Positions 11,516-23,344 are shown, numbered from the stretch's first letter. The stretch is DNA of 64,000 bases from Echinometra lucunter (GCA_029962745.1 CM057156.1:1474187-1538186), one strand, 5' to 3'. Notes: generated by a model not told the origin, from the letters alone. Numbers and translations are program-made.

Positions 11516-11645
11516 CATGAGCAACGTAGTAGATTTTACAGACAAGGTTTTCTCTCGTTGCTTTCTCTTTAGGAATGTCAGGTGGATCGAGGAACGTCTG
11601 ACATAGCATGCTGACGTTGACCTTGGCTCGTATACATTTACTTGT
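11516..11645 (-). CDS. CERT1: CERT1 START-domain exon (130 bp)
   Basis: The acceptor TTTATTTCAG is followed by ACA AGT AAA, 43 codons plus one base, then donor GGTAAGAG. The peptide TSKCIRAKVNVSMLCQTFL matches human NNRCVRAKINVAMICQTLV. LVCKIYYVAH matches ILCKITYVAN and keeps ceramide-contact Y553. A loop of lower similarity (DPPDIPKEKAT) replaces the human PPEGNQEIS loop. The trailing G joins CC of the final exon to make Ala (YVAHANPGGW). Confidence 0.97.
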
Positions 11646-11750
11646 CTGAAATAAATAAACAACATAAGGATTATAATAATGACAACAACATGAAGAGTTC
11701 CCATGGGCCAGTATCCATACACATGGAACAGAAAAAAAAAAGATTATCAT

Positions 11751-12524
11751 ATGGGCAATTCCATGATTAAGTGGACATCGTCCTACACTTTATTTTTGCT
11801 CTTTCTCATGTTCAGGTCAATTATAGGGGTAAAAACTCATACAGAAATTGTAAATGCAAAGGGGTTTCATACTCATCCCTAAAAAAAATTTGTTCCTAAT
11901 GTCTCCTTATAGCAGATTCCGAACCATACAAAAAATTACATATATGGGACTATGCACAGCTTTTTAGACTTGTACAGAAAACTATCAGTTCATTTGTAAA
12001 ATTTTTTCAGTTGGATAACCTGAAGGACATTGTGTCTCACCAAATTAAAAGAAAATATTACAAAATAAGTCGCTGAAAAGGTATAAAAATCTAAAATATG
12101 TAGTGCTGGACAAAGTGTAACATGACTAACCGTAACGTGACTAACCAAGATTTAGGGGTCTACTTTAAAAAACAGAGAGGAAAACTTTTAAATTTTTGTG
12201 GATAAACATTTGTCATCATATCAGAAGTAAAGCTGATATGGCTCTAAGTTCGAGGTACAACACAGTAAGGAAAGATTTTTTCCAAAAGCATTGCTCATTT
12301 TTTTGTGTCCTTTTTTTGTAACGTAACTAACCATGGTCAAAAGTTCTCATTACAGCTCCCGCATTGTCCAGTTGCGTTTTATTTTTTAATGTATTGTAGA
12401 CCTTGGGTGGGAGAATATGTTGTTTCAAGATTAGGACTTGCAATGAAATGGATATTTATTTAGCTGCATCGAAAGGTATGAACATTTGCTCAATTGTAAC
12501 GTTACTAATCATGGAATTGCCCAT
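11751..12524. mobile_element. ATGGGCAATTCCATGATTA MITE with internal GTAACGTGACTAACC repeats
   Basis: The left end ATGGGCAATTCCATGATTA is matched by the right end TAATCATGGAATTGCCCAT. Inside, the motif GTAACRTGACTAACC or a near form recurs at about 12117, 12132, 12319 and 12497. No open frame is seen. Boundaries are good; the class is unknown. Confidence 0.8.
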
Positions 12525-12687
12525 ATCACGAAAACAGAGAACAGACAAATAAAGCAACAAAAAATACTATATAGATCAAAGTACCATATGAATAAGTTCC
12601 AAATCACACTAATTAGTCTGATTTCCTCAATTCAACTCAATTCACTATTTCAACTTCAAAAACACATTGAAAAAACAAAATACAAAT

Positions 12688-12761
12688 CGTCTCCTGGCTG
12701 GCAGAAGGGCGTAAGCGCACCCGTGCATGAGAGCTAACGCCCTTCTGTCAGCCGGGCGACG
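12688..12761. repeat. 74-bp hairpin element
   Basis: The left arm CGTCTCCTGGCTGGCAGAAG continues GGCGTAAGC. The right arm is its inverse with three or four mismatches, around a loop of about 16 bases. It is GC-rich compared with the surrounding intron. Confidence 0.8.
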
Positions 12762-12883
12762 AAATCAATTACCAAACGCATGATAGTACTAGAATCATAA
12801 GAAAACACAGAAAATGACTCCTTATCAAAAGATACATATTAAATACATCTATTTGGTTCAAAACACCAAAAAAAATGAGATCA

Positions 12884-13053
12884 GGGGGGTGTTTCATAAA
12901 GCTGTTCTTAAGTTATGCACGACTTTAGCATGACAGGTGATATGTTCTTGTGCTACATGTAAATGATTGAGAATCTGAATAGCACCCAAGAACATGTTCC
13001 AGTCATGCGTAAAGTCGTGCATAACTTATGAACAGCTTTATGAAACACCCCCC
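12884..13053. mobile_element. GGGGTGTTTCATAAAGC MITE (minimal copy)
   Basis: A 170-bp element. GGGGGGTGTTTCATAAAGCT faces AGCTTTATGAAACACCCCCC, and the next block TGCACGACTTTA is also inverted. It shares ends with the 6346, 29970 and 56745 elements. Confidence 0.88.
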
Positions 13054-14148
13054 AGCATCATGGCCTGAACTTTGACACATATAATATCATGTGCTGTGCA
13101 GAAAAGCCTTATTCTGGCGGGCTTTCATATCTTTTATATACAGCTGCTTCATTGATTTCACCCAGGTATTGGAAAATTCAAGTACTCACAAGAGATCTAA
13201 TATAGACAAATTCGTATAATTTATCTTAAATATGATATTCACCACTTACTTGAGTACTTCCTAAGACCCATATTTCATCTGATAATCTGAATATATGAAA
13301 CTGCCAGGTCATTAGATGATTAATTTTATTTTTATACCATGACATACTATCTGTTTCTTTCGATATTCTGATATAATTTTTACAAGAATTAAAAGACTGA
13401 CTGAAATCTATTTTCATGCCATACTGCATGCTATTTCCAGAGTGTCTGAATGAACATTATGACATTCATAAAAGTTCAACCAGAATATTTCCAGACATGT
13501 TTTTCATATTCTGTTGATAAGCCATTTAGAGAAGCAGTGAACCATGTGACTGGCCAAGCGGAGCACTCAGTGAAAACATACTGCTCGGTGCATTTTATGA
13601 TTCTTGACTGGTGAAGCGAGCATTCACTTTTGCATGGTATTTACACACACACAAAAATAATCTAGATTGTAAAAATCTCAACCTTGATATGAAATTTGCG
13701 AAAGTTTCGGCATATTCCTCCAGTCAATACTTTAGTACTGACTGGAGTCTATGTAAACACTATGTGTGTGTCTATATAAGCACAGCAAAGAACTTTCCAT
13801 GGAATTTTTTTCTTTTTGGCAGAATAGGAAAAAAACCCGAATACCGTAATATGTACATAGGTCTTAAATTATCCAGCAGCAGTAGAGCAAACAATAACCC
13901 TTACATATTGACAAAAGCTATAGACCGCTTTACTGCCCTACTTTGATAAAGGAAGCAAGTACATGTAACATATCAACCAAATTTGAGTTATTGACATTTT
14001 CAAATATTTTATTTAGTGTGCTCTTCTTCCGGGCCAAATTTTATGCATAAACACTCATCCTGCCAAGAGATATGTTAGGCAAGACATCATTGCATTGTAA
14101 ATGACAGATACATTTTGCTCTTTTACAGGAAATGTCACCTTTGTCACA
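13054..14148. other. No feature recognised (intron)
   Basis: The open frame at 13611-13946 (111 codons) has no recognisable domain. No terminal repeats were seen. Confidence 0.5.
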
Positions 14149-14337
14149 GAGGAGGCACTGGGGCTCAGTGGTAGGGCAGTGATCTCATAACTGGGAGTAC
14201 TGGGGTTCGAAACCAAGTTGATGCTCTAATGCCCTTTAGTAAGGTACATGTATTAATCCTCATTACCAAGTCCTTTGGAGAGGAGTTAAAGCCTTCGGTC
14301 CCCTAGTTGCTTACTAACAAGCATACACATGCTTTCT
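14149..14337 (+). repeat. tRNA-derived SINE
   Basis: The 5' region has an A-box-like GGCTCAGTGGTAG (about 14162) and a B-box GGTTCGAAACC (14204-14214) at tRNA-like spacing. A body follows with GGTACATGTATTAATCCTCA and GGAGTTAAAGCCTTCGGTCC. A-box/B-box spacing plus body is the layout of a Pol III retroposon. The 3' end appears cut by the MITE at 14338. Confidence 0.75.
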
Positions 14338-14754
14338 TTAACCCATAACAGTACAGAGCTTTCTTGAGGTCTAACTTAATCATCTTCATTCCTCAAATTG
14401 GCAATACAAATCATTTTTTTCCATGTTTACATAGCTTGAAAAAAATAAATATGGATACAACATAAACCAAAATGAAATATAATTTTAAAATTGAATCATA
14501 AATTGCCAATTTGAACACAGAAATAGTGATTATATATTATTCAATGCATTGCCAATTCAAATAGTTTAATGATTAGTTAAACTTAAACTGCTCTAATTCG
14601 AGAAAGCCACACCATACAGTGATGGGAATGGGCTCAAATTTGTCAGTGCATTTTTCTCTTTCTGCCCATGTATGATATGTACTGCCCAACATTCTGGACC
14701 AACAGATACTGCAAAAGCGTCTCCTAAAGGTGACACAGTACCTCTATGGGTTAA
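14338..14754. mobile_element. TTAACCCAT foldback MITE (copy 2)
   Basis: It begins TTAACCCATAACAGTACAGA and ends GTACCTCTATGGGTTAA. It is the same family and length as 3454-3868. Confidence 0.85.
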
Positions 14755-14879
14755 GCAGTCAAGTAAAATAATCAACCAACCAACCAACTTGCTTCCTTTT
14801 GTCAAAGTAGGGCAGTTTAACTATTGCCTTTCCCTATCAAAGATGTTGTTTTGACTTCCAAGGATCTCTCACTGACCAT

Positions 14880-14980
14880 GGCCCCGTTTCAAAAAACTTG
14901 TTATCAATAACAAGTTGCAACAACTTGTCATAGAAAAGTGGCAGTTGTTACTGATAACCAGCTTTTATGAAACGGGGCCC
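14880..14980. mobile_element. GGCCCCGTTTCA small MITE (copy 1)
   Basis: GGCCCCGTTTCAAAAAACTT faces AGCTTTTATGAAACGGGGCC. The inner ACTTGTTATCAATAACAAGT is a second palindrome. Longer copies are at 18494-18643 and 34443-34590. Confidence 0.85.
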
Positions 14981-15303
14981 AGACTGTCCAGTCCATAAAA
15001 CTGACATAATTTGAGGCCTGTATGTGTACATTGCTAATGTTTGTGGAATACTTCAGATTCTTAAAGAAAATATTGAAGTAGTCAATATTGGTTGATTATT
15101 TGGGCAGTTGGGAAAGGGTTAACAGAAGGTCATCGGAGCAGACTAATATAGAAATGATTCCATTTCCAACCTCCTAGCTACATGTAGGTACTATTTACCC
15201 CTTTGGAGTGGCAGGGGTGGAGGGAGGGGGGAAGGGGAGCTGCTGGAGCAGGGAAGACAATCTACTCTAAGAAAAAAAAAAACACGTAAATTCTCTGAGA
15301 CTA

Positions 15304-15556
15304 GGGCCTGTTATTCTAAACTCTGATTAAACTTAAAACTGTGGTCTATGGGTTAAACCTAGTCTAAACCTGCCCTTTAAACTGGAGTTTTAGATAATCA
15401 CATTCTGAACTCTGGTTTAACTTAAACTCCAGTCTAGTGAGGTTTAACTTTGTACAGAAATGTAGATTGGACTTGTAGTTTAAGTCAGTTCTAATTAAAG
15501 CTCTGGTTTAACTTAGACTAGAGTTTAAGTTAAACTGGAGTTCAGAATTCAGGCCT
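15304..15556. mobile_element. Foldback MITE rich in GTTTAACTTAGACT motifs
   Basis: The ends GGGCCTGTTATTCTAAACTC and AACTGGAGTTCAGAATTCAGGCC are inverted. The interior alternates TTTAACTTAAACTCCAGT-type blocks on both strands, so it can fold in several registers. Confidence 0.7.
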
Positions 15557-16528
15557 ATAGGTCTCTGACACGTAACACTTAAAAGCAAACACCGGTACAA
15601 TTTGTAAAGCTCAAACAAACATAGACTATTAATAGGAGGCATAAATTTCTGATTGATGACGTTGAGTAACCGTTAAAAATCTGAGCTGCATGGCCCTACA
15701 TGCTATCAGCGTTACTATGCAATATTGTGCAAATATGAAGCCCTGAAAAATGCACTTCAAAAGCATTATCACGTGCTTCACAAAAATTCCTGGCTGTTCA
15801 ATTATCCTTCTGAACATCTTCATACAACACAGACATCAAAATTCAACAATTTTATGACTGGATCCCTTTTCACATTTTTACAGCCATCACGAAGACACTT
15901 CTTTTGTTCCATGTGGTTAAATATAGACTTGTGAGTAACTTAATCATTTTCATATGTACTCAAAACTTCATCAAAATGGTCACGAGACACATTTAACATC
16001 GTCTCGTAAATTCTATGACCTCTAGAACCTGATAAGGAATTCTTTGGGAACTCTGAGATAGTCACGTCAAGATCTAGGGAGAACTTCCCCTGGTTCAGAC
16101 ACAAAACTTTCATATTGAAACTCCATAAAGAAACATCGTATAAAATTTTCATCATATAGCCTCCTGACCGTTCTGACACATATTCCGACCTCTCAGAAAA
16201 AACATTGTGCAGATGCACATTTTTCTACTGCGCATGTTCAAAGGCAAGGTTGTGTCTCCTTCGACCATGCTCACGTTAAGCCCCACTCGGTTTCTGTTCT
16301 ATGGTCACCGTAAGTTCAGACACACACTGGCCATGAATCTTTATCAAGTTCTAGTTCAAAACAATGCTCAGACCCTTGTTTCGTTATACAACATTTCTTT
16401 ATACGTCTCTTCGTTAGTCAGTGTTCAGACACAGAAATCCATTGTATAGCTATACCATTTCGGTGTAGCTATACAGTTTCGGTGTAGCCATACGACGAAT
16501 TTTTTTTGTGTCTGAACACGAAGCTTAC
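15557..16528. other. Intron with short repeats, no gene recognised
   Basis: A short direct repeat TTTCGGTGTAGCTATACA occurs near 16460-16492. TTCAGACACA-type motifs recur on both strands between 16090 and 16520 and may mark a decayed inverted-repeat element. Boundaries could not be set. Confidence 0.4.
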
Positions 16529-16731
16529 CGCTTTGGGATGTTCAGTTGAGAAGTTGATGACGAGCCACGAGCCGACATCATTGGAGTTGTGAATGCTGAG
16601 GTCCAGCTTACGGAGGTGAGAAACGAAGCAGGTGTCTCGTTGGGTTGCTGGCCACACCCGTTTCATGAGCTGATGGGAGATGACTGTATCATTGGATAGT
16701 ACCTCCAATGTGTTTGTCACATCCAAAGTAG
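16529..16731 (-). CDS. CERT1: CERT1 START-domain exon (203 bp)
   Basis: The acceptor is TATCTTTCAG and the exon starts with two bases completing a Thr codon (WDT|TLDV, human WETTIE). It ends AAAGCG before GTAAGC, in phase 0. The core HQLMKRVWPATQRD matches human YQTHKRVWPASQRD, keeping ceramide-contact Q467 and membrane-inserting W473. SWLVINFSTEHP matches WIVCNFSVDHD, keeping N504. The intron to the next exon (11645) is 4.9 kb and carries a SINE, foldbacks and MITEs. Confidence 0.97.
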
Positions 16732-16870
16732 CTGAAAGATACAATAAAGCACCATCTTACAATCAATTTCTTGGCACAATATATCAGGAGCAACAGACAT
16801 GATGGCGATTGCATAAATTTGCAAGACATCAGAATAGAGTACTTTCTTCAATTAGGCTAGATCAACATAT

Positions 16871-17133
16871 AAGGCGTTTTATCTTTATGTCATTGTGCGA
16901 AAGAATGCGTCCGGAACACAAAATACAAAAATGCAAAAATTAAAATGTCTATTTTGACATATTGCAATAGAATTTTAGCAAAGATCATATCACAAGAAGA
17001 TTGTATATCAATTTCGAAGGTATACATGCTATCTGTGAAATTATCAATCATTGTTTGAAAAATTTAATTTTCAATAATTTTCCATTTTGCGTTCCGGACG
17101 CGTTCTTTCGCACTATGACAAAAACACCACCTT
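16871..17133. mobile_element. AAGGCGTTTT MITE with GCGTCCGGAAC termini
   Basis: The left arm (AAGGCGTTTTATCTTTATGT to GCGTCCGGAACACAAAATA) faces the right arm (TTTGCGTTCCGGACGCGTTC to AAAACACCACCTT), giving a terminal inverted repeat of about 50 bases. A similar single end is seen at 44690-44750. It lies inside the intron between two START exons. Confidence 0.8.
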
Positions 17134-17374
17134 AAAAACAAAACACACACACACAAAAACACAAACACCAATGCACCACAATGAAAACCATTTTACTTTT
17201 ATATATCAATGTTTTTCCATTAGGGGTTCAAAAAAAGGGCAGTGTACTGTGCAGCAAATGCCCTACATGTACTTATTCAGCTATACATGCTAAGATACAA
17301 AAATGCCAAGTGTACTCCTCTTATGTCTCTTTATTTTTCCTTCATAATTCTGAAGGCAGTTTACATGAAATAAA

Positions 17375-17420
17375 AGAAAGAGAGAGAGAGAGAGTGTGTG
17401 TGTGTGTGTGATAGAGAGAG
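17375..17420. repeat. (GA)n(TG)n microsatellite
   Basis: A compound dinucleotide run, AGAGAGAG followed by TGTGTGTG and more GA, about 80 bases downstream of the 17500 donor. Confidence 0.95.
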
Positions 17421-17499
17421 TGAATTTTAAAGGTAGTTTACACAAAATACAAGAATGAGATAGCAGTAAAGAAAAAAATATGGTGGGTTTAAAACTTAC

Positions 17500-17632
17500 T
17501 GTCCCATTCCATTCTGACATTGACATCCCAGAAGGTGAAACACATCTCGTAACTGGTCACATTCTTGATGGTATGTGTTGCTTTCAGAGGGTCACAGACC
17601 ACTCCATCTATCTCCTGCTCACTCTTATAGAC
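17500..17632 (-). CDS. CERT1: CERT1 START-domain exon (133 bp)
   Basis: The acceptor CTTGTGCAG is followed by GTC TAT AAG, then 44 codons plus one base before the donor GTAAGT. The peptide runs VYKSEQEIDGVVCDPLKATH, then TIKNVTSYEMCFTFWDVNVRMEWD. It matches human [20 protein letters not shown]...VCNYFWNVDVRNDWE. The R of DVNVR corresponds to ceramide-contact R442. The last D replaces human E446, a conservative change at an amide/hydroxyl-recognising position. The upstream neighbour must end in phase 0. Confidence 0.97.
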
Positions 17633-17642
17633 CTGCACAAGC

Positions 17643-17672
17643 ACAGACAGACAGACAGACAGACAGACAGAA
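17643..17672. repeat. (CAGA)n microsatellite beside a START exon
   Basis: About seven CAGA units lie on the plus strand. On the gene strand this is a (TCTG)n run ending some 11 bases before the exon at 17632, where it supplies much of the pyrimidine-rich tract before the acceptor. Confidence 0.95.
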
Positions 17673-17858
17673 AGGGAGAAAAGAGAGGGGCACAGAGAGG
17701 AAGAGAACAAAAGATAGAAAGATTGAAATTCTGTTAAAGTGCAAGATAACTCAGAAAAACTGATTATTCTCTGAGGAAGCAAAATACGTAAGAACTTATA
17801 AAACCTTCTGCATCTTTCCTGTTTCTCCTGGAAAACAGAACAATGAAAAAGGTGCAGA

Positions 17859-18273
17859 TTAACCCATTCATGACAGAAGGTCCACATTATGTGGTTTGGC
17901 CTTATGACCTTTGATGCAGAGCCCTAGAAATCATTCCAAATACATGAGTAGAAAGAGCAAAAATTTCTACACAAACTGTGCCCATTTTGGTTGCGTCAAT
18001 ATTTTCTGTTCGATGTTGAAAATTTTTAAATGAAAATAAGCATTAAAATCCTTAAATTGGCAATGCAATGGAAATTTTAAAATCACCATTTTCCCCTGCA
18101 AATTGGCAACTTTTTGAATTCTCTTCATACTTTTTGCCAATTTATATTCATTTCAGATACATGACTTTTTATTTTAAAAATGTAGCAATAAAAGAAAAAT
18201 TTTGGTGTTGCCAATTTGAAGAATAAATGCTGATCAAATTAGGCTTTAAATAATTCCTGTCACGAATGGGTTA
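17859..18273. mobile_element. TTAACCCATTCGTGACAG foldback MITE (copy 1)
   Basis: It begins TTAACCCATTCATGACAGAA and ends CCTGTCACGAATGGGTTA. The interior has CCTTAAATTGGCAATGC and GTTGCCAATTTGAAGAAT. Four further copies lie at 47205-47622 (opposite orientation), 51378-51758, 56798-57215 and 61013-61430. Confidence 0.92.
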
Positions 18274-18493
18274 TCTAAAACAAAATGATAGCAATGGCAA
18301 TACTTGGTATTGCAGAGCTTAAATTGCTCAAAGTATTGAAAAGAGGGCATTACAGCATTCTAATCCCCAAGTATCGGTTCAATTTAAAATGCACACTTTA
18401 ATACTGTGAAAACTCTCCACTCTCTAGACAGTCACCATTGATAGGAGCATAACTATGCTAATCTAAAGCACAATAATATTTGCATGTACACCT

Positions 18494-18643
18494 GGGCCCT
18501 CATTTCATAAAACTTGTTATCAATAACAAGTTGCAATAACTGTTACAAGCTACTGAAATCCTTGCATCTGATTGGCCAAGAGCCAATTTGTCATAGAAAT
18601 GTGGCAGTTGTTACTGATAGCATGTTTTATGCAACGGGGCCCT
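18494..18643. mobile_element. GGGCCC...CATTTCATAAAACTT MITE (copy 2)
   Basis: The left GGGCCCTCATTTCATAAAAC pairs with the right GTTTTATGCAACGGGGCCC. The middle contains CTTGCATCTGATTGGCCAAG. It is related to 14880-14980 and 34443-34590. Confidence 0.85.
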
Positions 18644-18861
18644 GGGTGAAGAGAGACAATGTACCAAAGTGCTGTACCAACGGAAATGTGTGAAAAATCA
18701 GCTCAAAATACAATTACACATATTAGATTTGGATGTACATACACACCTGGAAACTAACAAAACTTTTCATGTAATTTGTCCCAAATGTTACATGTATCAT
18801 TTATTATGTTGTTTAATTTTCTTTATTCTATCTCACTTCATTTCCAGGACTGAATAACAAA

Positions 18862-19417
18862 GGCAGTGTATACAGCCACACGCGCGTGTGTCTTTACCTT
18901 ATGGCCACACGCGTGTGGTTGTATCCACAGCATCGACACGAGGATACAGCCACACTCGTCTGAATTCCACTTATACTCTGTGCCCCGGCGCTATCTCGAG
19001 CGCATAGCACTAGCGATTTGTCCATTAATGCGATGGTATACTGCAAAACCCCTAAACTTGGATCGTCACGAAGGTTTTATCTCTTGAAATTCATTGACAT
19101 ATACAAACAAATATTTTTACTTCATTATTGTCACCTGCTTGCCAATCAGGTGAGAATGAAGTGAAAATATTGTTTGTACAATAAGTGTAATTGAGAGATA
19201 AAACCTTCGTGACGATCAAAGTTTTGCAAGTTGCAACCATCGCATGAATACACATCGCTTGTGCATGCTGTGCATACACTAGCGATAGCTGTCGCGGCAC
19301 AAAGTACAAGGGGTAAGTCAGACGAGTGTGGCTGTATCCTCATGTCGATGCTGTGGATACAACCACATGCGTGTGGCCGTAAGGTAAAGACACACGCGTG
19401 TGGCTGTATACACTGCC
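18862..19417. mobile_element. 556-bp foldback element with 9-bp target duplication
   Basis: The left arm begins GGCAGTGTATACAGCCACAC and the right arm is its inverse, with arms of 100 bases or more (CACGCGTGTGG motifs). An inner pair, GATCGTCACGAAGGTTTTAT, is also inverted. The exact 9-mer AATAACAAA flanks both sides (18853-18861 and 19418-19426). Nine-base duplications with long inverted repeats are typical of Mutator-like elements. No transposase is present, so this is a non-autonomous copy. Confidence 0.9.
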
Positions 19418-19426
19418 AATAACAAA

Positions 19427-21624
19427 ATGGACCTCTAAGAAGTTCAGAGACATTACAACAATGTCACTGAAGTGCTTTCAAGCTTGATTTTTTTTCTTTA
19501 AGCTTCGTTTTATACATGTTTATATTTGTATGTTTGTTTCATATATTTCTTCTTGTCCTTCTTCCAGGTAGAGTGCTGCTTCAAGGCACAGAAGATCACA
19601 CACTGTGGGTTGTGTGGATTTATAACCTACGTCTTCTTAATATGGAAAATAACATCAAGCCAAAACAGACAATGCCATTAGGGATGCTAACCTTGTAAAG
19701 AGCCGTGGAGTATTTTGGTGGAAAAACTGGAAATACCTTTGTATCGCAGAAAAAACATTTCCTGCAGTAGACGTGTGTAGTGATACAATTTGGGGGAAAA
19801 AGTATTTTTCACAAAACCCTGCAGTATTTTTGCTAAAAAACAATATACAATACTGCAAAAAAAGGAACACTTGGCATCTCTGTGTCATATAAGAAAATTA
19901 GCAACCACAGAAGAACGAGAGAGATAAAAAATCAACTAAAGCCAGTGGATTACAGAAAGAAAACAAGTTCCAGTATGAGGCTCTTCTCATTAGTTTTTTA
20001 TCAGCTATTCATGATTTGTTAGGAAAGTACTGAAAATCATTATCAACACATTTGAAGTTCATAGATCAAAATTATTCCTGAGATCTCAGGGAAATGTAAC
20101 TTTCCCTAATCAGAGTATGGAAAAAGTGGAATATAAGGAGAAATATCAGAATTAAATTGGAAAAAATGCCTCCAGGACAAACATTCATGTCTGACACACT
20201 GGAAAGGAAGACTAGTGCTTTTAAAAGAGGCTTGATGTCATATTAGATTATTTTGAGAATATGATTCAAAACAACAAATAACATAAAATATATAAAATTT
20301 ACATTTCTCATGAGGAACCAATTCATACTGAAAAAGTGAAACAGGTTCATCATCATGACATGAATAAAGGGCTTCACTTCCTTGTACTATACGCAATGTC
20401 TGAAAATAACCCTCTTGAATGTTTTTAAAGCAAACTTGATTTTCAAAAGTTGTAAGATTCACTTACTTACAAGTACAAAAGCATTCTGAATAAGCATCAC
20501 ATGCCTAGCAAATTTTAAATCAACCAATGAATGCAACACATTCTTAAAGGTAACACACAATGTTGATGGAGGTACAGGCGTACATGTCAAGAAATTGTGA
20601 GAAAGGGGGGTGGGCTGTTGTTGAGTTTTTAAGCATACAAACACCAAAAAATTTGCCATGCATGGAATTACATTAAATGTACATTTTCATTGGCATCTGG
20701 GTAATGTGAAAGCCTGGCAGTTTTGGGACTTTTCCTACATAAAGTCCATCTAAAAAATTTCAGTATCACAGAATAATTAATTCACAACACTTTTTACATT
20801 TTCCAAATTCAAACATGTTTATTGCCTCAGAACAGCTATGGATAACATTAAGGAAAAGTTTCTGGGTTGACGGCAAGTTGGTGATTGCAGAACAGAATTC
20901 TTTATCTCAAAACAGCACAAATTTCAAGCCAGTCTGATATGTCAATAAATGCCTTTCTGACGTATTTTTTACATATGTATACCATACACCCAAGCAGCAA
21001 ATGACGCATATCTCTCTATATCACATCTAATATCAAAGCTATGCATTACATATTACACGCAGTGACTTTTTGTGTACAGGAAACCACACGTCACTCACCA
21101 CACACAATCAAAAAAATATCTGAATATTTAAAAAAAAAAAAAAAAAGATGATGACAATGATGAATAAAAGATTCACAGAAGCGTGATCTGAAATATTCGA
21201 CCCCGTGTTATTTGGAGTTGTTTTTTTTATCTGCCTCTACTCTATTCTTGGGACTGTGGGAATCACTTGGCATTGGTCCATTCTTAACTAGACAGACATT
21301 AGGTCAAGGAGACCTGTCTTTATTTTCTTTATCAGAGTTCGTTGGTTTTAAAAATAAACACACAAATTGTACCTAAACACTTATCAAGGCTTGTTCAGCG
21401 TTTACTTACATGTATGATGAGGGGTTCATATTCCTCAGCATTTATCAATATCATTTTTTGTAATGAGTTTGCTTTGATAAAGAAAGATATATTTTTCGCT
21501 GAAGAGTCATCAAAGTTGGGCTGAGGACAATCTTTGAGGTAGAAGATGATGTCACCCCTGAATAACTTATTGCTCATTATGTCATACCTGCATCAATTTT
21601 TATGGGAATTAGAAAATTGAGTAC
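19427..21624. other. No feature recognised (intron)
   Basis: AT-rich intron with a poly-A run near 21129. Short open frames (60-77 codons) show no domains. Confidence 0.5.
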
Positions 21625-21846
21625 TATAAATCAGTCCCAAAACTCTGGAACAATCTTCCGGTCTACATTCCTGAGGCCTCTATCATAACTTCATTCACGG
21701 CACTTCTTAAAAGTCATGTTATTAGGCAATCTTATCAGTAGTTAATCTACATGTATATTTGTACTAGTTGTTCCTCCATAATTATGTTTCGTTATACCTT
21801 CATTCTTTAAATTCTTTCCTGCACTAAAAAAAAAATAAAATAAAAT
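21625..21846 (+). pseudogene. Non-LTR retrotransposon (LINE) 3' fragment
   Basis: The plus-strand frame from 21625 reads YKSVPKLWNNLPVYIPEASI then ITSFTALLKSHVIRQSYQ and a stop at 21739-21741. The pattern WNNLP...S..SF...LK.H is the usual C-terminal tail of reverse-transcriptase proteins of CR1/RTE-like LINEs. An in-frame stop lies just upstream (21610) and the rest is missing, so this is a 5'-truncated, dead copy. An A-rich tail follows near 21826-21846. Confidence 0.75.
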
Positions 21847-22608
21847 TATATACATGTTAGGTACTATCATCATTATTATTATCAAAAGTTAATGAGTTTG
21901 AAATGATTCAAAATACATTCACACAGAGATTCACTTTAAATTTTCCAGCACACATTTGACTTTCCCAAACTCTCTTTCATTTCCATTTCATAATAAATTA
22001 GGCATTGAAAATACAGGTATGGTATTAGAGTATTCATTGAGCAACAGAACTGATGAGACATAGGACTCAATATAATGTATGACTCAACTTTAATAATCAA
22101 AAGTAATAAACTATAAAGGACACTTCCATTCTCGATCATGAAGTGCACGAAACGTAAATCAAAATCATTTCCTCAATGGACTATTATACACACTGTATTT
22201 CTTGGAGATTACCCTTCTTGCAAAGTTCATCAGATTCCACTGATTCCTTCAAATATCTCTCCTTGAGATTGGTCGAACTTTTCCCCACACACTTGAGACA
22301 GTAATGAACTAAACAAATATATTAGGCCCTAATGTTAAGATATTTTTCTGTTTGTTACAGTGCTTTGTCAACTACACAGGCACTGACATGTCTGCACATG
22401 TCTCCTATGTTCATAGTTTACTCATTGTTTTTTCTCAGATAATTTTACAACTACATGTACAAGAATTTTCAAACCACATCTGCAAGAGCTCCTCCCTCAT
22501 TCATGGCTATATAGTAGACTTTTTCAAAACAAAGTCGGAAGAAAATATTCTAATAGTAGCGTTCTGCTTAACCTTCTCGATTAAAGTCTCCTCATTCTAC
22601 TAAATTCC
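21847..22608. other. No confirmed feature (intron)
   Basis: On the minus strand, 22325-22210 contains an open, hydrophilic stretch between an AG and a GGTAAT (peptide core STNLKERYLKESVESDEL). It does not resemble CERT or any family I know. Confidence 0.4.
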
Positions 22609-22981
22609 ACTACTACTACTGCTGCTGATGCTACTACTGCTACTACTACTACTACTGCTACTACTACTGCTACTACTGCTACTACAGCTACTACTACTGC
22701 TGCTACTGCTACTACTGCTACTACTGCTACTACTGCTACTACTGCTACTACTGCTACTACTACTGTTACTACTGCTACTACTACTACTACTGCTACTACT
22801 ACTACTACTACCACCACTACTGCTACTACTGCTACTACTACTACTGCTACTACTACTACTACTGCTACTACTGCTACTACTGCTACTGCTACTACTGCTA
22901 CTACTACTACTACTGCTACTACTACTACTACTACTACTACTAAAACTACTACTACCACTACAACTACTACTACCACTACTA

Positions 22982-23051
<70 letters not shown>

Positions 23052-23104
23052 CACTACTGCTACTACTACCACTACTACTACTACTACTACCACTACAACT
23101 ACTA

Positions 23105-23162
<58 letters not shown>

Positions 23163-23173
23163 CACTACTACTA

Positions 23174-23246
<73 letters not shown>

Positions 23247-23272
23247 TACCACTACTACTACTACTACTACTT

Positions 23273-23344
<72 letters not shown>

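Noticed and set aside
14149..14230. Functional tRNA gene
   Set aside because: A- and B-boxes are present, but no cloverleaf with proper acceptor stem and anticodon is evident and a SINE body follows.
22210..22325. Possible minus-strand exon (STNLKERYLKESVESDEL) between AG and GGTAAT
   Set aside because: Hydrophilic and open, but it does not match the missing CERT segment and the acceptor tract is weak.
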